NCBI GenBank assembly: GCA_002377245.1
Contig: DFPL01000268.1
Span: forward strand, 1 to 6,835
Source: Enterobacteriaceae bacterium UBA3516
GTDB lineage: Bacteria; Pseudomonadota; Gammaproteobacteria; Enterobacterales; Enterobacteriaceae
Direction of reading: 5' to 3'
DNA: 6,835 bases
Both the position numbers and the translations under genes were made by a program. Position 1 is the first letter of the stretch. Every line of letters begins with the position of its first letter. The notes below the pieces were generated by a model, which was not told where the DNA came from, made no database searches, and saw only the letters and a list, made by a program, of their open reading frames with translations. This document shows positions 1 through 5,514 of this stretch, one piece after another.

Positions 1-1622
1 TTCTTCGGACGGAAGCTCAGATCAGAGAACGGCTGGGTTTTAGTAACGTAATCGCCTTTCGCTGCGCCCTGCGGAACCGGTTTTTCCGGTGCCGGCACGA
101 CAAGCTGGCCGTTACGACGATCCAGTACAAAGATATTACCGGTTTTCGCCGGGGCGTAGATTACCGGTACGGTCTGGCCGTTAACGGTGATGTCAGCCAG
201 CGTCGGCTGGGACGGCAGATCCATATCCCACAGATCGTGGTGAACGGTCTGGTAGCTCCATGCCAGTTTCCCGGTGGTGGCGTTCAGCGCCAGTACGGAG
301 CTGGCATAACGTTCCTGTTCCGGTGTGCGGTTACCGCCCCAGATATCTGGCGTGGTCACGCCCATCGGCAGATAGACCAGATCCAGCTTCGCGTCATAGG
401 CGGCTGGCGCCCAGGAGTTCGGTGAGTTGAAGGTAAAGGTGTGCTCATCCGACGGGATGGAGTTTGGATCTTTCGCACCCGGGTCAAAGGCCCACAGCAG
501 CTTACCGGTGTTAACGTCAAAACCACGGATTACACCGGAGGTTTCGCGGGTAGAGAAGTTATCCGTTACCGACCCGGCGATCACGATGGTTTTATCGGTG
601 ATGATCGGCGGAGAAGTTGGCTCATACAGACCCGGAGTTTGATCCGGCATGTTGGTCTGCAGATTCAGGATACCTTTGTTGGCGAAGGTTTCGCACAGCT
701 TGCCGGTCTCAGCGTTGAGGGCAATCAGGCGACCATCGTTCACTGGCAGCATAATGCGGCGCGGACAATCAGCAATGACTTCCGGGCTGGCATTATCGGC
801 ACGCGCTTCGTGGTAAGAGACGCCACGACAGGTTACGTGCTGGAACGAGGAGTTAGGTTTAAGCTGCGGATCGTAGTGCCATTTCTCTTTACCGGTAGCC
901 GCATCCAGTGCAAACAGACGTTGGTGAGCGGTACAGAGATACAGCATGTTGCCGACTTTAATCGGGGTAACTTCGTTGGTCAGTTCGCCCGGGTCGGTCG
1001 GTAACTTCAGATCGCCAGTACGGAATACCCAGGCCTCTTTCAGCTTGTGTACGTTATCGGCATTGATCTGCTTCAGTGGCGAGTAACGTTGGCCCTCCTG
1101 GTTACGACCGTAGGCAGGCCAGTCGCCATCTGCGACCTCAGAGATGGCTGCCGCCGGGGTAGCGTCGGCACTCAGTGTACCTTTTACTTCCTGCGGATCG
1201 TTGAAACCCGCCCAGGTCAGGATGCCACCGCTGATCAGCAGCGCCACGACCAGAGCAGTCACCGCCCCGCCGGAACGCACGAACAGTCGACGCCAGACGA
1301 AAGGCAGGATCAGCCAGATACCGAAGAAGACCAGAATATCGCTACGCGGGGTCAAGGCCCAGAAGTCGAAGCCGACCTCCCAGACGCCCCAGATCATCGT
1401 GGCAAGCAGCAGGGCGGCATAAAGCCACAGTGCCGATTGTTTACTGCGCCATAACATCAGGGCGACACCCAGCATCACTACGCCAGCAATCGGGTAGTAC
1501 CAGGAACCCCCAATGGCTACCAGCCAGACTCCACCTATGAGCAGGTAAAGCCCGCATAAGGCTGCGAACAGCGCTGTTAGCTTCACGAGTAACCGTGAAG
1601 GTTGAACTTTTGTTTCCGCCAT
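1..1622 (-). CDS. gcd: Quinoprotein glucose dehydrogenase, PQQ-dependent, membrane-bound (partial: residues 1-540, 3' end outside window)
   Basis: Oxidises D-glucose to gluconolactone in the periplasm using PQQ and passes electrons to ubiquinone in the inner membrane. The minus-strand frame reads unbroken from ATG (complement of 1620-1622) to base 1. The E. coli protein is about 796 residues, so roughly the last third is missing. Residues about 10-140 form several hydrophobic segments, matching the five-helix membrane anchor of the family. The periplasmic beta-propeller follows, starting near the DWPAYGRNQEGQRYSPL stretch. Key residues known from E. coli fall at identical numbers: His262 (in QHVTCRG), catalytic Asp466 (in LWDMD) and PQQ-contacting Lys493 (in PAKTGN). 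A weak AAAGAG ribosome site lies 8 bases before the ATG. The N-terminal residues 3-9 differ from E. coli. E. coli itself makes no PQQ, so the enzyme there is apo unless PQQ is supplied; whether this host makes PQQ cannot be seen. It is divergent from hpt. Confidence 0.97.
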   Translation of the reverse strand, partial: MAETKVQPSRLLVKLTALFAALCGLYLLIGGVWLVAIGGSWYYPIAGVVMLGVALMLWRSKQSALWLYAALLLATMIWGVWEVGFDFWALTPRSDILVFFGIWLILPFVWRRLFVRSGGAVTALVVALLISGGILTWAGFNDPQEVKGTLSADATPAAAISEVADGDWPAYGRNQEGQRYSPLKQINADNVHKLKEAWVFRTGDLKLPTDPGELTNEVTPIKVGNMLYLCTAHQRLFALDAATGKEKWHYDPQLKPNSSFQHVTCRGVSYHEARADNASPEVIADCPRRIMLPVNDGRLIALNAETGKLCETFANKGILNLQTNMPDQTPGLYEPTSPPIITDKTIVIAGSVTDNFSTRETSGVIRGFDVNTGKLLWAFDPGAKDPNSIPSDEHTFTFNSPNSWAPAAYDAKLDLVYLPMGVTTPDIWGGNRTPEQERYASSVLALNATTGKLAWSYQTVHHDLWDMDLPSQPTLADITVNGQTVPVIYAPAKTGNIFVLDRRNGQLVVPAPEKPVPQGAAKGDYVTKTQPFSDLSFRPK

Positions 1623-1664
1623 AAAAAGTACTCTTTAAGTTTGTTAATTTTTTGATAGCAATTA

Positions 1665-1693
1665 ATTATAGGACTTAACAAGTGTGATCGGAA
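1665..1693 (-). promoter_or_regulatory. Putative sigma-70 promoter of gcd
   Basis: Reading the minus strand, a perfect TATAAT -10 box lies at 1670-1665, about 43 bases before the gcd ATG. At 17-bp spacing the -35 position (1693-1688) is TTCCGA, a poor match (3/6). The predicted start of transcription is near 1658. The -35 hexamer lies inside the CRP palindrome, so bound CRP would compete with RNA polymerase. The -10 box is seen directly; its use is inferred. Confidence 0.65.
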
Positions 1694-1701
1694 TCACAAA
1701 T
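1680..1701. promoter_or_regulatory. CRP (cAMP receptor protein) binding site between gcd and hpt
   Basis: Perfect inverted repeat TGTGA (1683-1687), 6-bp spacer, TCACA (1694-1698): the full consensus core of a CRP site. Its centre at 1690.5 lies about 32 bp upstream of the predicted gcd start, over the -35 region, which fits repression of gcd. It lies about 66 bp upstream of the predicted hpt start, a range where CRP can activate if the helical phase is right. From memory, gcd expression in E. coli is reported as negatively affected by cAMP, which agrees. Site identity is strong; its effect on each gene is inferred. Confidence 0.85.
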
Positions 1702-1741
1702 CTGGCTTTTATGAACAGATGCGCCAGGCGGATCCATTTGC

Positions 1742-1750
1742 TGGTATACT
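1742..1750 (+). promoter_or_regulatory. Putative extended -10 promoter of hpt
   Basis: TGGTATACT reads as an extended -10 element: TGn followed by TATACT (5/6 match to TATAAT). The hexamer at -35 with 17-bp spacing (1722-1727, CGCCAG) does not match consensus, as is common for extended -10 promoters and for activator-dependent ones. The predicted start is near 1757, giving a leader of about 70 bases. The CRP palindrome lies just upstream and could act on this promoter. Confidence 0.5.
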
Positions 1751-1766
1751 TCAGGGCTTATGTAGC

Positions 1767-1793
1767 GATGCCGGACGTGAAGCCATCGGCATT
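1767..1793 (+). other. Inverted repeat in the predicted hpt leader
   Basis: GATGCCG (1767-1773) can pair with CGGCATT (1787-1793), giving six Watson-Crick pairs plus one G-U, around a 13-base loop. It falls in the predicted untranslated leader of hpt, about 34 bases before the ATG. There is no T-run after it, so it does not look like an attenuator, and it does not match any riboswitch or PurR box that I recognise. It may simply be leader structure. Confidence 0.35.
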
Positions 1794-1827
1794 GAGAAAT
1801 TCGTTATAAAAACATACGGTTAGTAAA

Positions 1828-2364
1828 ATGAAACATACTGTTGAAGTGATGATCCCGGAAGCCGAGATCAAAGCGCGTATCGCGGAACTGGGTCGTCAAA
1901 TCACCGAACATTACCAGGACAGCGGCAGCGAAATGGTGCTGGTAGGCCTGCTGCGCGGTTCGTTCATGTTCATGGCCGACCTGTGCCGTGAGGTGCAGGT
2001 CCCTCATGAAGTCGATTTTATGACCGCTTCCAGCTACGGCAGCGGCATGTCCACCACCCGCGATGTGAAAATCCTCAAAGACCTGGATGAAGATATTCGT
2101 GGTAAAGACGTTCTGATCGTCGAGGATATTATCGACTCGGGTAACACGCTCTCGAAAGTGCGTGAAATTCTGAGCCTGCGTGAGCCGAAATCGCTCTCCA
2201 TCTGTACGCTGCTTGATAAGCCTTCACGCCGTGAAGTGCAGGTAGAAGTGGAGTATATCGGCTTCTCCATTCCTGATGAATTTGTGGTGGGGTATGGCAT
2301 TGACTACGCCCAGCGCTACCGTCACCTGCCGTATGTCGGCAAAGTGGTGATGCTGGACGAATAG
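1828..2364 (+). CDS. hpt: Hypoxanthine phosphoribosyltransferase
   Basis: Cytoplasmic purine salvage enzyme: it joins hypoxanthine (and less efficiently guanine) to PRPP, giving IMP or GMP and pyrophosphate. It has 178 residues, the same length as E. coli Hpt, and the sequence is nearly identical. Visible family elements: the pyrophosphate-contacting loop LLRGSF (residues 41-46), the flexible-loop segment SSYGSG (68-73), the PRPP signature VLIVEDIIDSGNTL (95-108) with the acidic pair Glu99-Asp100 and the catalytic Asp103, and the C-terminal base-binding segment VVGYGIDYAQRYR (153-165). The ATG at 1828 is chosen because it matches the known N-terminus MKHTVEV; the Shine-Dalgarno sequence is weak, with no clear AGGAG upstream. 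The gene stands alone, divergent from gcd and convergent with can, and ends in a strong terminator 9 bases after its stop. CRP may influence it through the site at 1680-1701. Confidence 0.97.
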   Translation: MKHTVEVMIPEAEIKARIAELGRQITEHYQDSGSEMVLVGLLRGSFMFMADLCREVQVPHEVDFMTASSYGSGMSTTRDVKILKDLDEDIRGKDVLIVEDIIDSGNTLSKVREILSLREPKSLSICTLLDKPSRREVQVEVEYIGFSIPDEFVVGYGIDYAQRYRHLPYVGKVVMLDE

Positions 2365-2370
2365 GCACAA

Positions 2371-2400
2371 AAAAGCCGGGATTAACCCGGCTTCGTTTTA
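2371..2400. terminator. Bidirectional intrinsic terminator between hpt and can
   Basis: A perfect 8-bp stem, AAGCCGGG (2373-2380) with CCCGGCTT (2386-2393), has a 5-base ATTAA loop. It is followed on the plus strand by a T-rich tail (CTTCGTTTTA). On the minus strand the A-run just before the stem (from 2369) supplies a T-run, so it should also stop transcription arriving from can. It starts within 10 bases of the hpt stop codon. Confidence 0.88.
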
Positions 2401-2401
2401 C

Positions 2402-2422
2402 AGGCCGGCATAACACCGGCTT
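2402..2422. other. Second hairpin in the hpt/can convergent gap
   Basis: GCCGG (2404-2408) pairs with CCGGC (2416-2420), extended by a G-U and an A-T pair, around a 7-base loop. It lies between the can stop codon and the bidirectional terminator, so can mRNA would carry it in its 3' end. It lacks a T-run of its own. It may protect the can transcript or back up termination; its role is not shown. Confidence 0.5.
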
Positions 2423-2429
2423 GAAAGCA

Positions 2430-3092
2430 TTACTTGTGATTGATGTGTTTCTTGCTGAGGTTTGATACACCCTGGCGATAACGCTGTTCGAGCACGCTGC
2501 GGTCAGTTGCTGTCACTTCCAGGTCACGCAACAAACCATCGTGAATACCATACGCCCAGCCGTGAATCGCCACTTTCTGACCACGTTTCCAGGCTGACTG
2601 CATAATTGTCGAGTGGCCGAGGTTATAAACCTGTTCCATGACGTTCAGCTCGCAAAGCGTATCCAGACGACGCTCCTCCGGCATTTCATCGAGCAGTGCG
2701 CTGTGTTTGAACCAGATATCACGAATGTGCAGCAGCCAGTTGTTAATCAGCCCCAGTTCCGGGTTTTCTACCGCAGCCTGCACACCGCCGCAGCCGTAGT
2801 GGCCACAAATAATGATATGCTCAACTTCCAGTACGTCGACCGCGTACTGCACAACGGAGAGGCAGTTAAGGTCGGTGTGAATGACCAGGTTTGCAACATT
2901 TCGGTGTACAAAAAGTTCACCTGGTTCCAGACCAGTGAGACGCTCGGCAGGAACGCGACTGTCAGAACATCCAATCCATAGAAAGCGCGGCTTTTGTGCC
3001 TGCGCCAACGTTTCGAAGAATCCTGGATCCTCTTCCACCAGCATTTTTGACCATAGTGCATTGTTGCTGATGAGTGTATCTATGTCTTTCAT
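2430..3092 (-). CDS. can: Beta-class carbonic anhydrase (Can)
   Basis: Zinc enzyme interconverting CO2 and bicarbonate in the cytoplasm; in E. coli it is the essential carbonic anhydrase for growth in air, supplying bicarbonate for carboxylation reactions. The protein has 220 residues, equal to E. coli Can (formerly YadF). Zinc ligands of the beta class are present: Cys42 and Asp44 in CSDSR (42-46), His98 and Cys101 in GHYGCGG (97-103). Trp39, Arg64 and Tyr181, the non-catalytic bicarbonate site of type II enzymes, are all present, so allosteric bicarbonate inhibition is expected. The frame is open upstream to an ATG at 3147-3149 (239 residues), but the start at 3092 is preferred. It gives the known N-terminus MKDIDTL, and the predicted promoter would begin transcription inside the longer version. 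Its Shine-Dalgarno sequence (AGG, 12 bases upstream) is weak. It is convergent with hpt and divergent from yadG. Confidence 0.97.
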   Translation of the reverse strand: MKDIDTLISNNALWSKMLVEEDPGFFETLAQAQKPRFLWIGCSDSRVPAERLTGLEPGELFVHRNVANLVIHTDLNCLSVVQYAVDVLEVEHIIICGHYGCGGVQAAVENPELGLINNWLLHIRDIWFKHSALLDEMPEERRLDTLCELNVMEQVYNLGHSTIMQSAWKRGQKVAIHGWAYGIHDGLLRDLEVTATDRSVLEQRYRQGVSNLSKKHINHK

Positions 3093-3131
3093 GGAAGTTA
3101 ACGACCTGTAACTAAAGAAGTGCGTTGCGCT

Positions 3132-3160
3132 AATATAGGTCAACTCCATTTTTTTTTAAA
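3132..3160 (-). promoter_or_regulatory. Putative sigma-70 promoter of can
   Basis: On the minus strand a TATATT -10 box (3137-3132, 5/6) has a TTTAAA -35-like hexamer (3160-3155, 4/6) at 17-bp spacing, with an A-run directly after it. Transcription would begin near 3125, leaving a leader of about 33 bases before the can ATG at 3092. On the plus strand the same spot reads TAATAT, so a yadG promoter could overlap it, but I see no good plus-strand -35 hexamer. Prediction only. Confidence 0.45.
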
Positions 3161-3200
3161 CCACACATTCGAGTGTAAGAAAAAAGGTAAGTGAAAATTC

Positions 3201-4127
3201 ATGACCATTGCACTGGAGCTTGAGCAGCTTAAAAAAACCTATCCGGGCGGCGTCCATGCGCTGCGGGGTATTGATCTTAAAGTAGAAGCGGGTGATTTTT
3301 ATGCCCTCCTGGGGCCTAACGGCGCGGGCAAATCCACCACTATCGGCATCATCAGTTCGCTGGTGAATAAAACTTCTGGTCGGGTCAGTGTCTTTGGTTA
3401 CGACCTTGAAAAAGATGTCGTCAATGCCAAACGCCAGCTTGGCCTGGTGCCACAAGAGTTCAACTTCAACCCCTTTGAGACCGTTCAGCAAATCGTCGTG
3501 AACCAGGCCGGTTATTACGGCGTTGAGCGTAAGGACGCGCTGGAACGCAGCGAAAAATACCTTAAACAGCTCGATCTGTGGGAAAAACGCAACGAACGTG
3601 CGCGAATGTTATCAGGGGGGATGAAACGCCGCCTGATGATTGCACGTGCGCTAATGCACGAGCCTAAACTGCTTATTCTTGATGAGCCCACAGCTGGTGT
3701 GGATATCGAGCTGCGTCGTTCCATGTGGGGATTCCTCAAAGATCTCAATGATAAAGGCACCACCATTATCCTCACTACGCACTATCTGGAAGAGGCGGAG
3801 ATGCTGTGCCGTAACATCGGCATCATTCAAAGCGGTGAATTGGTCGAAAATACCTCGATGAAGTCGCTGCTGGCGAAGCTGAAATCGGAAACCTTTATCC
3901 TCGATCTGGCCAGTAAAAGCCCGTTACCCAAACTTGAAGGCTACGATTACAGGCTGGTGGATACGTCGACGCTTGAAGTGGAAGTGCTGCGTGAGCAGGG
4001 GATTAACAGCGTGTTTAGCCAGTTAAGTGCGCAGGGGATTCAGGTATTAAGTATGCGTAACAAGGCTAACCGTCTGGAAGAGCTGTTCGTCGCGCTGGTT
4101 CACGATAAAAAAGGAGATCGCGCATGA
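3201..4127 (+). CDS. yadG: ABC transporter ATP-binding protein YadG (ABC-2 exporter type)
   Basis: Cytoplasmic ATPase subunit that would drive transport through the membrane partner YadH; the substrate is unknown. It has 308 residues and closely matches E. coli YadG. All ABC ATPase motifs are visible and intact: Walker A GPNGAGKST (38-46), Q-loop Gln85, signature LSGGM (137-141), Walker B LLILDEP with Glu162 (157-163) and switch His194. The part after about residue 215 is an accessory C-terminal region as in drug and polysaccharide exporter ATPases (DrrA/CcmA-like). The ATG at 3201 is chosen from the known N-terminus MTIALEL; AAGGTAAG (3184-3191) is a rather distant Shine-Dalgarno. Its stop overlaps the yadH start by 4 bp (ATGA), a typical sign of translational coupling. 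It is divergent from can, with 108 bp between the start codons. The family is certain; the direction of transport (export) is inferred from family membership. Confidence 0.95.
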   Translation: MTIALELEQLKKTYPGGVHALRGIDLKVEAGDFYALLGPNGAGKSTTIGIISSLVNKTSGRVSVFGYDLEKDVVNAKRQLGLVPQEFNFNPFETVQQIVVNQAGYYGVERKDALERSEKYLKQLDLWEKRNERARMLSGGMKRRLMIARALMHEPKLLILDEPTAGVDIELRRSMWGFLKDLNDKGTTIILTTHYLEEAEMLCRNIGIIQSGELVENTSMKSLLAKLKSETFILDLASKSPLPKLEGYDYRLVDTSTLEVEVLREQGINSVFSQLSAQGIQVLSMRNKANRLEELFVALVHDKKGDRA

Positions 4128-4894
4128 TGCAGCTTTATTGGGTCGCGCTCAAAAGTATCTGGCATAAAGAGATCCAGCGCTTCATGCGTATCTGGATCCA
4201 GACCCTGGTGCCGCCCGTCATTACCATGACGCTCTACTTCATCATCTTCGGCAACCTGATTGGTTCGCGCATCGGTGAAATGCATGGCTTTACCTACATG
4301 CAGTTTATTGTGCCAGGGCTCATCATGATGGCGGTGATCACCAACGCCTACGCTAACGTCGCTTCCTCATTTTTCAGCGCTAAATTCCAGCGCAACATTG
4401 AGGAACTGCTGGTGGCACCGGTGCCAACGCATGTCATTATCATTGGTTACGTTGGCGGCGGCGTTGCGCGCGGGATTTGCGTCGGGGTGCTGGTCACTGC
4501 CGTATCGCTGTTTTTCGTGCCGTTCCAGGTACACTCGTGGGTGTTTGTCGCCTTAACGCTGCTGTTGACCGCGGTGCTGTTCTCGCTGGCGGGATTACTG
4601 AACGCCGTGTTTGCCACCACCTTTGATGACATCAGCCTGATCCCTACCTTTGTGCTGACGCCACTGACCTATCTGGGCGGCGTATTCTACTCGCTAACGC
4701 TGCTGCCACCCATCTGGCAAACCTTGTCGCACCTGAACCCTATCGTTTATATGATCAGCGGGTTCCGCTTTGGTTTCCTCGGTATCACCGATGTGCCCCT
4801 GTTTACTACCGTTGGCGTTCTGGCGGTCTTTATCGTCGTGTTTTATGGCCTTTGCTGGTACCTAATCCAGCGTGGTCGTGGCCTGCGTAGCTGA
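4124..4894 (+). CDS. yadH: ABC-2 type transporter permease YadH
   Basis: Inner-membrane subunit of the YadGH ABC transporter, of the ABC-2 permease family that includes drug and polysaccharide exporters. It has 256 residues, the E. coli length. I see six hydrophobic segments at about residues 28-47, 61-82, 104-131, 139-162, 170-191 and 226-248. After the second segment comes the family's conserved cytoplasmic stretch NIEELLVAPVP (91-101), thought to contact the ATPase. The start at 4124 overlaps the yadG stop and is preceded by a strong AAGGAG (4111-4116) at 7-base spacing. The second codon is also ATG (4127), so a start one codon later is possible. No substrate can be assigned: in E. coli this pair is also of unknown function. 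The gene is intact, with no frameshift. Confidence 0.95.
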   Translation: MMQLYWVALKSIWHKEIQRFMRIWIQTLVPPVITMTLYFIIFGNLIGSRIGEMHGFTYMQFIVPGLIMMAVITNAYANVASSFFSAKFQRNIEELLVAPVPTHVIIIGYVGGGVARGICVGVLVTAVSLFFVPFQVHSWVFVALTLLLTAVLFSLAGLLNAVFATTFDDISLIPTFVLTPLTYLGGVFYSLTLLPPIWQTLSHLNPIVYMISGFRFGFLGITDVPLFTTVGVLAVFIVVFYGLCWYLIQRGRGLRS

Positions 4895-4902
4895 TTCTCT
4901 CT

Positions 4903-4927
4903 GCCCGGCGGGCGTTGTTCGCCGGGC
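4903..4927 (+). terminator. Possible terminator hairpin after yadH
   Basis: A perfect 8-bp GC-rich stem, GCCCGGCG (4903-4910) with CGCCGGGC (4920-4927), with a 9-base loop, starts 8 bases after the yadH stop. The downstream sequence (CTTCCCGC) lacks a proper T-run, so it is a weak intrinsic terminator at best. It may only partly separate yadGH from yadI, or act as a 3' stabilising hairpin. Confidence 0.5.
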
Positions 4928-4976
4928 CTTCCCGCTCCGCTATTCTATGATATCTGTCACCGACGACTGAGGGTCA

Positions 4977-5002
4977 CTTAGCTAAACTGCAAGTCAGCTA
5001 AG
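4977..5002 (+). promoter_or_regulatory. Hairpin overlapping the yadI ribosome binding site
   Basis: CTTAGCT (4977-4983) and AGCTAAG (4996-5002) form a perfect 7-bp inverted repeat with a 12-base loop. Its 3' arm includes the first bases (AAG, 5000-5002) of the strong Shine-Dalgarno AAGGAGA (5000-5006) of yadI. Folded in mRNA, it would partly hide the ribosome binding site. It could equally be a DNA operator. The repeat is seen directly; any regulatory role is inferred. Confidence 0.45.
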
Positions 5003-5011
5003 GAGACAGGT

Positions 5012-5452
5012 ATGCTGGGATGGGTTATTGCTTGCCATGATGAGCGGGCGCAGGAACTGTTAAACGATCTGGAAGCGCAGTTTGCGCCGCTGGTGCAATG
5101 CCGGGCGGTTAACTTTCATCGTGGGTTAAGCACCAATATGCTAAGCCGGATGATGTGTGATGCGCTGCATGAAACAGATTCGGGTGATGGCGTTGTCTTT
5201 CTTACCGATATTACCGGTGCGCCACCCTACCGGGCTGCGGCCCTGTTGAGCCATAAGCACGATAATTGCGAAGTCATTTCCGGCGTCGACAGTGCCTTGC
5301 TGCTGGCGTTGTATCCGCTACGAGAAACATTCAGCAGCAGTGATTTTCGCGATGAGATGGTGAAGAGAGGCGGACCGACGGTAAGCAGCCTCTGGCATCA
5401 GCAGCAAAAGAACCCGCCCTTTGTATTACTGCATGATTTGTACGAAAAATAG
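5012..5452 (+). CDS. yadI: Putative PTS mannose-family EIIA component YadI
   Basis: Small cytoplasmic protein (146 residues, as in E. coli YadI) of the phosphotransferase EIIA-Man fold, which carries phosphate from HPr on a histidine. His9 in VIACHDE matches the phospho-histidine near the N-terminus of ManX-type EIIA. Asp66 in FLTDITGAPPYRAA (63-76) matches the conserved active-site Asp of ManX, with GAPP in place of the usual GGSP. No EIIB, EIIC or EIID gene is next to it in the window, so it is an orphan domain and may phosphorylate another PTS or serve regulation; its target is unknown. The C-terminal half, as far as I recall E. coli YadI, is more diverged than the other genes here. The start is fixed by the strong AAGGAGA (5000-5006). 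It lies 117 bp after yadH and 62 bp before yadE, all on the same strand. Confidence 0.88.
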   Translation: MLGWVIACHDERAQELLNDLEAQFAPLVQCRAVNFHRGLSTNMLSRMMCDALHETDSGDGVVFLTDITGAPPYRAAALLSHKHDNCEVISGVDSALLLALYPLRETFSSSDFRDEMVKRGGPTVSSLWHQQQKNPPFVLLHDLYEK

Positions 5453-5455
5453 TCA

Positions 5456-5483
5456 TTGGTATTGATTTTTCTTTTGTTACAAT
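5456..5483 (+). promoter_or_regulatory. Putative promoter of yadE
   Basis: TTGGTA (5456-5461, 4/6 to TTGACA) and TACAAT (5478-5483, 5/6 to TATAAT) are separated by 16 bp, beginning just after the yadI stop. The predicted start is near 5490, about 25 bases before the yadE ATG. This suggests yadE can be transcribed separately from yadI. No intrinsic terminator is seen between the two genes, so readthrough is also possible. Confidence 0.5.
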
Positions 5484-5514
5484 ACCGCCAATTTTTTACC
5501 GTTCGGTTGGTCTG

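Noticed and set aside
441..1004. 187-codon open frame on the plus strand opposite gcd, and smaller plus-strand frames at 237-425, 427-642 and 1047-1454
   Set aside because: They are complementary to the well-supported gcd coding sequence, have no clear ribosome binding site and give no recognisable protein. Long antisense frames are common opposite GC-rich genes.
2129..2470. 113-codon minus-strand frame across the hpt end and the can 3' end
   Set aside because: It runs through the strong hpt/can terminator and overlaps two confident genes in other frames.
3093..3149. 19-residue N-terminal extension of Can from the upstream ATG at 3149
   Set aside because: The known Can N-terminus begins MKDIDTL at 3092. 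The predicted can promoter -10 lies inside the extension, so the longer start would not be transcribed from it.
3149..3157. Nine-T homopolymer in the can/yadG gap as a possible phase-variation tract
   Set aside because: It is non-coding, short, and lies in the predicted can promoter spacer among housekeeping genes. There is no sign of a switching gene.
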